From positions 1 through 64,000 of the forward strand of contig CALMQS010000049.1 in assembly GCA_937871285.1 (NCBI GenBank): DNA of 64,000 nucleotides. The letters run 5' to 3'. A model generated the notes under the pieces. That model was not told the origin of the DNA. It saw only the letters and a list, made by a program, of their open reading frames with translations, and ran no database searches. This DNA is from an uncultured Sphingobacteriales bacterium. GTDB taxonomy: Bacteria > Bacteroidota > Bacteroidia > Chitinophagales > Chitinophagaceae. Positions 16,847 through 24,952 of this stretch are shown here, in pieces (the stretch's first letter is position 1; the number at the start of each line of letters is the position of its first letter). The position numbers and the translations under genes are program-made.

Positions 16847-17935
16847 TTATACCATCTCTCCCACAAATGTTTCCATTGTAAGCCCCGGGCCAAAGGCGGC
16901 GCCTAATATTTTTTTATTCTTCCCCTGCCTTTTTTGCATCATTTGCTGTAATACAAATAAAATAGTGGGAGAGGACATATTACCAAACTCCTCCAAAATA
17001 CGCGAGCTGTCGGCTAAGGCCTCCTCATCCAGGTGCAGGCACTTTTTCACAGCTTCCAGTATGCGTTTTCCACCGGGATGTATACACCAGCCATTGATCT
17101 GTTCTCTGGTGATGCCCGCCGATTGCAAAGCCCTTGCGATCAGTGGTTCAAAATCTTCTTTTATCAATTCGGGTATATACCCGCTTAACGTCATTAAAAA
17201 GCCGGAAGAAGATAATTCCCATGCCATATCTTTTTTCCCCCTGGGTATGATCTCCGCGTAAAAATGTTGTAATGCTAACCCGGGTAGGGGATATTGGTCA
17301 TGAGCGATCAGCGCCGCCGCGGACCCGTCTGCGAACAACATGCTGGAAGTGATATTGTCTGTTGTGGCTTCTTTTTGAAAATGCAGGGTGCATAGCTCTG
17401 TGCATACGATCATTACCCTGGCCGCCGTATCGTTTTTGCAGATGGCATCTGCTATTTTGAGCGCGTGAATAGCGGCATAGCATCCCATAAAATTTATGGA
17501 AGTCCGGTAAAGCGTATTCGGCAAATCCATCAGGTCTGTGATCTGCAGGTCCAGGCCCGGGGCGCTCATGCCGGTGCAGCTTACGGTAATCAAATGGGTG
17601 ATCTCTTTTGCCGGTAATATCCGTTCTGTGCAATTTCTTATAGCATCTACCGATAACGGGGCGGCGTGCGCATGGTAAAGCGTCATACGTTGTTCCAGCG
17701 ATGGAAACGGCTCCAGGCTTTCACTGCGCGGGTAAAACTTCCAGTCCTTTACGGAACGGCTATAGTCTCCAACAACGGAATACCTGTTTTGTATGCCGCT
17801 CTGGTGATACAGGAACTTCATTTTACGTTGCTCCACCGTATCAGTCGCGTATACCTGCTGCATAAAATGCAGGATATCTTCCTGCCGGTGTTTATAATGC
17901 GGTAAGGCGGTTCCTATGTTAATGATTTTACTCAA
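16847..17935 (-). CDS. Type III polyketide synthase
   Basis: A 362-residue chalcone/stilbene-synthase-like homodimeric ketosynthase. The catalytic triad is intact: Cys152 in NFMGCYAA, His286 in CIHPGGKR and Asn319 in EEFGNMSSP. These enzymes extend an acyl-CoA with malonyl-CoA and cyclise it to alkylresorcinols, alkylpyrones or similar. The start codon is TTG (17935-17933), which overlaps the UbiA stop by 8 bp. No ATG exists until residue 25, which would remove conserved sequence, so the TTG is well supported. It lies in an operon with a UbiA prenyltransferase, a methyltransferase and a flavoenzyme. The likely product is a methylated, oxidised, perhaps prenylated aromatic polyketide. Confidence 0.93.
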   Translation of the reverse strand: MSKIINIGTALPHYKHRQEDILHFMQQVYATDTVEQRKMKFLYHQSGIQNRYSVVGDYSRSVKDWKFYPRSESLEPFPSLEQRMTLYHAHAAPLSVDAIRNCTERILPAKEITHLITVSCTGMSAPGLDLQITDLMDLPNTLYRTSINFMGCYAAIHALKIADAICKNDTAARVMIVCTELCTLHFQKEATTDNITSSMLFADGSAAALIAHDQYPLPGLALQHFYAEIIPRGKKDMAWELSSSGFLMTLSGYIPELIKEDFEPLIARALQSAGITREQINGWCIHPGGKRILEAVKKCLHLDEEALADSSRILEEFGNMSSPTILFVLQQMMQKRQGKNKKILGAAFGPGLTMETFVGEMV

Positions 17936-18812
17936 GGTTATTAATGATAAAAATAATGATAAAAGCCGTGTTGGTGCAGGCGGAGGCGATTATATTCATA
18001 CACATCGTATGCGGGTAATCTGCCTGCGCATCATTTTGCCACACTTTTTGTGCCCATAATAAAAAATACAGCACCACCGGCAGCATACAAAGGCTGAACA
18101 GGTAGAACGCGCTGTTTTGCAATGTATAAAAAAAATGAAATCCCAGCACAAGAAAGGCTATTGTATAAATAATTCCACAGTATATAAAAGTTCCGCGATA
18201 GCCCAGGCGGTAGCTGATGGTTTTAACGCCGTCTCTCAGGTCTGCGCTGTGCTGGTATATTTGGGTCAGCGGGTAAAATCCTCCAATAAGCAAACTGGCT
18301 GCCAGCATGGCCGGAACCGGAACCTGTGTTGTTTTATCCATGCTGCATCCATAATAAACCAACGCAAATGTAAATGCGCCCTGGAACAGGATAACGGTGA
18401 GGTACCCGGCAACCGGATATTTTTTTAAACGGATGCCCCTGTAGCTGTATGCTTTGGAAACCAGTATATACAGCAATATGCCCAAAGCAAAGTACAGGCT
18501 TACAAAACAACTTATCATTATGGCAATGCAGTCCATCAGGGCGGTTACGTATAATAGCTGACGCGAAGGTTGCAATGGCTGTTTAATACCGCCAATGCTT
18601 TCGGTGTCCCTGTCCATATAGCTGTTGTACCCATTGCTGGCGGGGTACACCAACCCATGCAGTATAAAAAAAACAAGTACTGCAGAAGATAGATTTACAT
18701 CAGGCACCTGGCTCAGTGCGAACCAGTATACCGGCATCAGGAAAAATGAAAAATGAAAACGCAGCAATTGGATGGTAGAGGGTAATAAAAATCGTGTTTT
18801 CGTTAATGGCAT
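17928..18812 (-). CDS. UbiA-family prenyltransferase
   Basis: A 294-residue membrane protein with about eight to nine helices and a UbiA layout. The first Asp-rich motif reads NSYMDRDTES (about residues 63-72) and the second ADLRDGVKT (about 190-198). Both are recognisable, but the spacing of acidic residues departs from NDxxDxxxD and DxxxD, so activity or substrate may differ from quinone prenyltransferases. It is the first gene of the type III PKS operon, and its stop overlaps the TTG start of the PKS. It probably attaches an isoprenoid to the PKS product. About 190 bp of sequence without a gene precede it. Confidence 0.85.
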   Translation of the reverse strand: MPLTKTRFLLPSTIQLLRFHFSFFLMPVYWFALSQVPDVNLSSAVLVFFILHGLVYPASNGYNSYMDRDTESIGGIKQPLQPSRQLLYVTALMDCIAIMISCFVSLYFALGILLYILVSKAYSYRGIRLKKYPVAGYLTVILFQGAFTFALVYYGCSMDKTTQVPVPAMLAASLLIGGFYPLTQIYQHSADLRDGVKTISYRLGYRGTFIYCGIIYTIAFLVLGFHFFYTLQNSAFYLFSLCMLPVVLYFLLWAQKVWQNDAQADYPHTMCMNIIASACTNTAFIIIFIINNLE

Positions 18813-19005
18813 AAATAAAGCTATAACACTAACCTAAGTAGAAGGCCGTAAGCCCGTCTGTATACCCAGCATTTATTCCGGTAATAAGGAACGCTATCTT
18901 AATTGGCCTGGTTATGTAAGGTAAGTCTTTTTGCGTATTTATTCCGGCAAACTTGCCTTAACAATATAGATCGCTGCATAGATCACATTTTATTTTTCCC
19001 GGGTT

Positions 19006-19524
19006 CTATACCTGCCCGGCTTTGAGCATCCTCACTGTTACCAAAAGTTGTCCGTTGTGGCGTTGTGTATGCTCTGCTGCATGCATTAATAATCCCAGCA
19101 CAGTAGAAGGTAATTGAGCACGGCCTACGCCGCGGAATGCGGTTAGAGTAGATTCATCCGTAGCGCTCAATTGAGCCAATGCCTTATCTACCTGCAGGTT
19201 TAATAGTGCCAACAATTCACTGGTTTTACAGGAAGGGGAAGGGGGATGCTCTTCCTGTTTCAGGTAGCTCAGTTGTTCTGCATTAAGCATTTCGCCCCTG
19301 GCATAGGTAAGCAGCCTGTCAATTACGCCTTTGATGTGCTGCAGGTGAAAGCCCGGTGAAGCTACACCCGCCGGTTTTTCCCATAGCAGGGTTTCGGGAA
19401 AGTTATCCATTAATGCATTTATTTCTTCCCTTGCCTGTAAAAGTGCATGTGCTACGGGTTGCAGCAGTGCGGGAATGCCATCCACAGGCCCGCGCAGCCA
19501 TACTTCATGTTTTTTGTCTGTCAT
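19006..19524 (-). CDS. DinB-family protein
   Basis: A 172-residue predicted four-helix-bundle protein of the DinB/YfiT superfamily. The three metal-binding histidines are visible: one in GFHLQHIKG (about 57-65) and two in HAAEHTQRHNGQL (about 143-155). Such proteins bind Zn or Ni, and some are thiol-dependent transferases (bacillithiol or mycothiol S-transferases), but this one has no assigned substrate. It lies 34 bp from the nhaA stop on the same strand and may be its co-transcribed follower. Confidence 0.85.
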   Translation of the reverse strand: MTDKKHEVWLRGPVDGIPALLQPVAHALLQAREEINALMDNFPETLLWEKPAGVASPGFHLQHIKGVIDRLLTYARGEMLNAEQLSYLKQEEHPPSPSCKTSELLALLNLQVDKALAQLSATDESTLTAFRGVGRAQLPSTVLGLLMHAAEHTQRHNGQLLVTVRMLKAGQV

Positions 19525-19558
19525 GATGATGTAATATTATTTTAAGGGTATTGGTAAT

Positions 19559-20752
19559 TCATCCGGGTATATTTTTTTTATTGCTTCTCACCGGCTTTTT
19601 TCCTGCAGCAAGATACAACCATACATATCCGGCAATCATTGCCATTACGGAGGCAATGAGTACGCCCGATTTGGCGATATCCTGCGTTGCTGTATCTTCA
19701 AAAGCCAGCATGGTTATAAAAACAGACATCGTAAAGCCAATGCCGGCCAGTATACCAATGCCGGCAAGCTGCGTCCAGCTTACGCCGCGGGGCAATTCGC
19801 CCCATTTGAGCTTTACCAGTACCCAGCAGGCGGTTATAATGCCCAATGGCTTTCCGATAAATAAACCGCCAATGATGCCATAGTTGAGTGAACTGTTAAG
19901 GGCTGCTATAAATTCCGGGGGAATAACAATGGCGGTATTGGCCAATGCAAAAATCGGGAGCATGACAAAATAAACGGGTACATGAAGCAGGTGCTCCAGT
20001 TTTTCTAAGTGTTGTAATGGAATGGTTAGCGCAAACAATACACCTGCTATGGTAGCATGAATGCCCGAGTTGAAAAAGCAATACCACAGCAATATACCCA
20101 GCGCGAAATTCCACCAGCCGAATTTAATTTTCAGCCGGGGAAGTAAAAACAATACAACTGCAATGCCAATGCCCGATAACAGGTAGAGCCATTGGACGGC
20201 GCCACCATAAAACAAAGCAATTACAAGAATAGCGCCCAGGTCGTCTATAATAGCCAGCGCCATTAAAAAAGTTTTTAAAGCAGCCGGCACTTTTTTGCCC
20301 AGCATGGATGCAATGCCTAAGGAAAACGCGATGTCTGTGGCCATGGGTATGCCCCATCCGTGCTGGAAAGCGGTATGCCTGTTGAACAATAAATAGATCG
20401 CTGCCGGGGCCAGCATACCTCCTATGGCGGCAAACAAAGGAAGCAATGATTTTTTGAGCGATGACAGCTCGCCAATAAGTAATTCTCTTTTGATTTCCAT
20501 TCCCACTAAAAAAAAGAAAGCGGCCATTAAGCCATCATTGATCCAGTGCAGTAGCGAATGGGGCAGGTGAATGCCGGAAGGAGCAGGAACTGCTATATTC
20601 CAGAAAGCGATATAATTCTCACCGGCCGGAGTATTGGCAATAATAATGGACAGCACACTACAGGCAAAAAGTAGAATGCCCACCGAGCGGCTGTCTTTTA
20701 CCATACGCTGTAATGGAGTAACAATGATCTTTCGCAGGAATGTTTTTGCCAT
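19559..20752 (-). CDS. nhaA: Na+/H+ antiporter NhaA
   Basis: A 397-residue inner-membrane antiporter that expels Na+ in exchange for H+, supporting pH and salt homeostasis. Family marks include FFFLVGMEIKREL near residue 74, GWGIPMATDIAF near 133, the paired aspartates of IIDDLGAIL (about 168-176) that form the ion site, and GIGFTMSVFI near 340. Length is normal for the family. A palindromic element lies just upstream (20793-20911). Confidence 0.95.
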   Translation of the reverse strand: MAKTFLRKIIVTPLQRMVKDSRSVGILLFACSVLSIIIANTPAGENYIAFWNIAVPAPSGIHLPHSLLHWINDGLMAAFFFLVGMEIKRELLIGELSSLKKSLLPLFAAIGGMLAPAAIYLLFNRHTAFQHGWGIPMATDIAFSLGIASMLGKKVPAALKTFLMALAIIDDLGAILVIALFYGGAVQWLYLLSGIGIAVVLFLLPRLKIKFGWWNFALGILLWYCFFNSGIHATIAGVLFALTIPLQHLEKLEHLLHVPVYFVMLPIFALANTAIVIPPEFIAALNSSLNYGIIGGLFIGKPLGIITACWVLVKLKWGELPRGVSWTQLAGIGILAGIGFTMSVFITMLAFEDTATQDIAKSGVLIASVMAMIAGYVWLYLAAGKKPVRSNKKNIPG

Positions 20753-20792
20753 ACTTCAAATATATGGCCATCTGAATAACCTGCCGAATCGG

Positions 20793-20911
20793 GTGGGCGC
20801 ATTTCAATTTTTCGCTCCATGTACAACTTTCCGGTCGGTGAGACACCGACCGGTAGCGGGTTCTACAGGTGGGTGTCACCACCCACCTGCGAAAATTTGA
20901 AATGCACCCAT
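20793..20911. repeat. Three-way-junction palindromic element
   Basis: The outer arms 20793-20815 and 20889-20911 are complementary at about 20 of 23 positions (GCATTTCAA / TTGAAATGC core). Inside are two perfect hairpins: CCGGTCGGTG-AGA-CACCGACCGG (20831-20853) and CAGGTGGGTG-TCAC-CACCCACCTG (20866-20889). Together they could fold as a stem with two side hairpins. It sits between the divergent nhaA and AsmA-like genes. Bases 20912-21124 show nothing else of note. Similar GTCGGTG hairpins occur in other Bacteroidota intergenic DNA. Confidence 0.65.
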
Positions 20912-21124
20912 CGGGAGTACATTTACCTTCAGCAGGAAAAGTTGTCTTCTTTCTATTGTGCTTATATGTTATCTTGTAACACAGAGGCATACCTCGGCTT
21001 TTTTTATTATGGTGCTCTTCGCTCCTTCTCCTGTTTACCGGCATAATAGTAGTATTAAAGAATTACCTTACAGGAGGAACTGCCCTGAATTAACGGCGGT
21101 TCTATTGTGCTGAATATATAAAAT

Positions 21125-22819
21125 ATGAAAGGACTTCGCAACGGTATAAAAAAAACTACGGCTACACCAAAGGGTAAGGTGATTGCCGCCGTTATTTTTC
21201 TTCTTGTGGTTGTGGCTGCAACCCTGGCTATCGTATACTGGAATGCAATAAAGGAGCAGCTGATCCGCAACCAGGTAAGGTTAAAGGTGAGGGAAAAAAC
21301 AGACCGCCTGTATCACATTCATTACAACAATATGGAATTAGATGAAGTAGGCGGGAATTTATCCGTATCCGGTCTTTCATTGCAGTATGACAGTGCAAGA
21401 TATTTGAAGATGAAAGAAACCAGGAGCGCGCCTGCTGTGCTTTTTAAGATTGAAATACCCTCCATATCCGTTACGGGCATACAAACCCCCAGGGCTTTGC
21501 TCACCCGTGAAATAACAGGCAGCAAAATACAGATCAGTTACCCGGTTATTGAAATGTTGTATACACATGAAGGGAAGGACTCTGCCAGGGCCGTTCCACA
21601 GGAGGAGGTGTACAAACAAATACTGGGCGGACTGGAAAAAATTAAGATAGATACGTTGCTTATTATTGGCGCACAGATCATTACTAAAAATATACGAACC
21701 GGCAAACAGGAGCTTCAACTGATGGATACACGTGTGGAATTGCGTGATGTGATGGTAGACAGCGCTTCCGGCCGCGACCGTTCCCGCATATTTTTTTCGA
21801 AACAATTATCCGCTTCCTGTTCTACATTGCTTTGGTCATCTTCTGATCAGTTGTATACCTATAAAGTTGAAAACATTACGATGCATTCAGCTAACCGGCA
21901 AATTAATGTTGAACGTTTTCGCATTATACCTTCCCTGGGTGAAACGGATTTTGCCGCAAAAAAGAACATCCAGTCCGACCGGTTTGATACAGACATCAAA
22001 CAACTTGCGTTTCACCAGATCAGCTTCCAGCAACTGGTGCAGGAGCAACTGATGGCCGACAGCATAGTGATGCAATCTGCCTCGTTCAAAATATACAGGG
22101 ATATGACCATGCCCCCGGATACCCGCAGCAAAATAGGTACCTACCCGCATCAAAAAGTGGCCCTAATCCCTTTCCCTGTAGACATAAAAAAAATAATCCT
22201 TAAAAATACGGAGGTGGAGTATAAGGAGAAAGGACGGCTATTGCAAAAAACAGGGAAAGTTACTTTTGGAAATATCAATGCGGTGATCAGTAATGTTACC
22301 AATAATAAATCGTCGCCGGATAAAATAATAACAGCAGATATCCGGGCAATGTTCCTAAAGCGGTTCCCGGTTCAAACACACTGGACTTTTTATTTGTTTA
22401 ATCCTAAAGGGAGGTTCGATATCAGGGGGCATTTGGGCGCGCTCAATGCCACAGCCATTAACGGAATAACCGAATCACTTGGGGGCGCCCGTATAAGAAA
22501 AGGTTATATCCGCGATCTTAGCTTTAACTTTAAAGGCGATGATTACGGAATGGATGGTACGGTAAAGCTGTTGTATGATGATTTACGCATAGCCCTTTTG
22601 AAAAAGGATAAGGAGACCAAAACCCTGGAAGAAAAAAAATTAGTAAGCTGGGGCGCCAATATGTTCATCAAAGACGCCAATCCCTCTAAAGGGGAAGCGC
22701 CGAGAGTTGCCCATGTGCATTTCGACAGGGAAATTAACCGTTCTATTTTTCATTTATCATGGAAAACGCTTTCGGAAGGCATAAAAGTAACTGCGCTCCC
22801 TTCTAAAAATAAAAAATGA
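21125..22819 (+). CDS. Membrane-anchored AsmA-like protein
   Basis: A 564-residue protein with a single N-terminal membrane helix (about residues 19-40) and a long periplasmic part of alternating strands without cysteine clusters or catalytic motifs. The anchored layout with repeated beta segments (for example MELDEVGGNLSVSGLSL, then KKIILKNTEVEYKEKG) resembles AsmA/DUF748-type proteins thought to help lipid transport between membranes. The family assignment is by general pattern only. It reads toward the ECF sigma gene 168 bp downstream but need not be co-transcribed. Confidence 0.6.
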   Translation: MKGLRNGIKKTTATPKGKVIAAVIFLLVVVAATLAIVYWNAIKEQLIRNQVRLKVREKTDRLYHIHYNNMELDEVGGNLSVSGLSLQYDSARYLKMKETRSAPAVLFKIEIPSISVTGIQTPRALLTREITGSKIQISYPVIEMLYTHEGKDSARAVPQEEVYKQILGGLEKIKIDTLLIIGAQIITKNIRTGKQELQLMDTRVELRDVMVDSASGRDRSRIFFSKQLSASCSTLLWSSSDQLYTYKVENITMHSANRQINVERFRIIPSLGETDFAAKKNIQSDRFDTDIKQLAFHQISFQQLVQEQLMADSIVMQSASFKIYRDMTMPPDTRSKIGTYPHQKVALIPFPVDIKKIILKNTEVEYKEKGRLLQKTGKVTFGNINAVISNVTNNKSSPDKIITADIRAMFLKRFPVQTHWTFYLFNPKGRFDIRGHLGALNATAINGITESLGGARIRKGYIRDLSFNFKGDDYGMDGTVKLLYDDLRIALLKKDKETKTLEEKKLVSWGANMFIKDANPSKGEAPRVAHVHFDREINRSIFHLSWKTLSEGIKVTALPSKNKK

Positions 22820-22987
22820 AGGCAGTTGCCGGGGATTGGGAACATGGGTGAAGAGTTGGGACCGGGCGGGGTGTAACAGGAATTTAATATATTTATAACC
22901 TTGTGGTGAAATAAAAAAAGTGTATACTTGTTAAGCATTAGTAAACATTACAATACGCTTCTTACCATATTTCAAGTAGTATAAACG

Positions 22988-23548
22988 ATGCAGGGTGCTA
23001 TAGCCGATATCAATATTTTATTTAACCGGATTGCTGCTTCCGGCGATGAATCGGCTTTGTGGGCCCTGCATAAGGCATATTTTCACCGGCTCTATCGCTT
23101 TGTATATGCGCTTACCGGCGTAAAGGAACCGGCAGAAGAGATTGTGAATGATGTGTTTTTGGCCCTCTGGCAAAAAAGGCATTTATTGTATACTGTAGCT
23201 AAACCGGAGCTGTATTTGTTTGTTTGCGCCAGGAACAAGACGCTGAGGCAACTGAAAAAGCAAAAGGTATTCACGGAGCCGCTGAATGAGCTGCATGATT
23301 TTGATTGTATCCTTTACAGAACGCCTCATGATATTATGATCACCACAGAGCTGCACCGGCGTATTAATGAAGCTATCGGCGCATTGCCGCCCAGGTGTAA
23401 GCTTATCTTCAGCCTGGTAAAAGAAAATAACCTGAAATACCGGGAAGTGGCTGAATTGCTCGGGCTTTCCGAAAAAACAATTGAAAACCAAATGGGGATC
23501 GCCTTAAAAAAGCTGAGCCAGTCTATTCCGCTCTCTTTTTCTTCCTGA
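22988..23548 (+). CDS. ECF RNA polymerase sigma-70 factor
   Basis: A 186-residue extracytoplasmic-function sigma factor. Region 2 covers about 24-90 (EPAEEIVNDVFLALWQKR) and region 4 about 120-175 (ALPPRCKLIFSLVKEN, LKYREVAELLGLSEKTIENQM). It belongs to the Bacteroidota group that pairs with FecR anti-sigma factors and STN-domain TonB-dependent receptors. The FecR gene follows 74 bp later and the matching SusC comes next, making a complete trans-envelope signalling set. Confidence 0.93.
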   Translation: MQGAIADINILFNRIAASGDESALWALHKAYFHRLYRFVYALTGVKEPAEEIVNDVFLALWQKRHLLYTVAKPELYLFVCARNKTLRQLKKQKVFTEPLNELHDFDCILYRTPHDIMITTELHRRINEAIGALPPRCKLIFSLVKENNLKYREVAELLGLSEKTIENQMGIALKKLSQSIPLSFSS

Positions 23549-23622
23549 AAATATATTTATTTTTCTTTGGGGGTGAACGGCCGTCAATGGTCTCTTTCAG
23601 TATATAACAGCACCCGGATAAT

Positions 23623-24723
23623 ATGTCGGATTCGAGGATATGGGAATTACTGGCCCGAAAATATAATAACGAAATTTCAGCAAAAGAGCTTGCTGAGCTG
23701 GCCACGCTATTGCAGCAGCAGGGCGAGGCAATTCATTTAAATGAATTGCTGGCAGATCTGCAGGCTATACCCCTTCAAAGCATGAGTTCAGAAGCCGACG
23801 AAGTAAAAAGCCTTGATGCACTGCAGCTTTTGATAAAGATGGATAATACGGATGCCATATTCAAGAGCACCATGGAACTGTCGAAGCAGGCAAAGCGGAA
23901 AAAGGGATTTTATGCGCTGGGGATAACAACTGCCCTTGCTATCATGGTATCTGCCTGGTTTATTACAAATACTGATAAGCCGGCAGCATCTTTAAGTGTT
24001 CCCCTTAATGAAGTGGTAACAAGCGGTGGATCAAAAAGCACAGTTCATCTTCCCGATGGTTCGTCTGTTATACTTAATACAGGAAGCAAGCTTTCCTATA
24101 ATAAGGATTTTGGCGTGGGTACGCGTGAGATATATTTAAGCGGGGAAGCTTTTTTTGATATAGCCAGGAACGAAAAAGTGCCTTTAACAGTGCACGCCGG
24201 CGATGTGGATATAAGCGTGAAAGGAACCATTTTTAATGTAAAAGCATATGCGGAAGATTCAACAGTGGAAGCGTCACTTATAAAAGGCGCTATTGAAGTG
24301 TTTTCAAAAAATGACAGGGAAAGAAAAATACTGCTTCGGCCTAACGAAAAAATTGTTATCGGAAAGGCTGCCAATGTAAAATCGTCTGAAAAAAATGTAC
24401 CGCTTCCTTCACCAAAGGAAGATGTTTTTGTTTTGGGGAAGATCAAAACCAACCCTTCCGACAGCACCATCAGTGAAATTGCGTGGATACAAAACAAGCT
24501 GGCTTTTTATAAGGAACCTTTTTCGAGCTTAGCGCAGAAAATGGAAAGCTGGTACAATGTATCTGTACAATTTAATGATGAAAAGCTTGAAAAAATTACT
24601 TTTACCGGTTCCTTCGAAAAGGAAGATATCATAGAGGCCTTAGATGCATTACGGCAAATTACGCCTTTTGAATACCGGGTTGAAAACAGGAATGTAATCA
24701 TCGGTAAGGCAGACAGGAATTAA
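23623..24723 (+). CDS. FecR-type anti-sigma factor
   Basis: A 366-residue inner-membrane regulator. The cytoplasmic N-terminal part (1-90) would bind the sigma factor. It is followed by a membrane helix (about 97-114) and a periplasmic FecR domain with STVHLPDGSSVILN and SGEAFFDIARN (about 145-190). The C-terminal DUF4974-like segment contains ITFTGSFEKEDIIEALDAL. It would sense the STN domain of the next SusC and release or activate the ECF sigma factor. Position and spacing support one regulatory unit. Confidence 0.92.
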   Translation: MSDSRIWELLARKYNNEISAKELAELATLLQQQGEAIHLNELLADLQAIPLQSMSSEADEVKSLDALQLLIKMDNTDAIFKSTMELSKQAKRKKGFYALGITTALAIMVSAWFITNTDKPAASLSVPLNEVVTSGGSKSTVHLPDGSSVILNTGSKLSYNKDFGVGTREIYLSGEAFFDIARNEKVPLTVHAGDVDISVKGTIFNVKAYAEDSTVEASLIKGAIEVFSKNDRERKILLRPNEKIVIGKAANVKSSEKNVPLPSPKEDVFVLGKIKTNPSDSTISEIAWIQNKLAFYKEPFSSLAQKMESWYNVSVQFNDEKLEKITFTGSFEKEDIIEALDALRQITPFEYRVENRNVIIGKADRN

Positions 24724-24726
24724 GCG

Positions 24727-24756
24727 GGCTGTATTATGCTTTGGTTAAATACAGCC
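24727..24756 (+). terminator. Hairpin after the FecR gene
   Basis: GGCTGTATT and AATACAGCC form a 9-bp stem with a 12-nt loop immediately after the FecR stop. No T run follows, so it may be an attenuator-type or weak terminator between the regulators and the SusC/SusD genes. Bases 24757-24952 contain no clear -33/-7 promoter that I can see. Confidence 0.35.
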
Positions 24757-24952
24757 GGAAAACACCTGAAAATTTTGTATTGACAACAGGATCGGGCAGC
24801 TTGCATTGTTTTTATAATGACTAAATAATATTTATGATTATTAAACAAATAAGTATGTAAAATCAAAAAAGGGAGATGCGCCAACACCTCCCTGTTAAGC
24901 AAACGGGAACACTGACTATGTTCCCCTATTATTCAACTCAACAATTAAAGGT

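Noticed and set aside
20757..20764. TATATTTG on the minus strand before nhaA
   Set aside because: It lies only 4 bp from the nhaA ATG, too close for a transcript start, and no -33 TTG is found.
24823..24900. AT-rich stretch with a short inverted GGGAG/CTCCC repeat before SusC
   Set aside because: The stem is only five bases and no riboswitch or promoter pattern could be supported.
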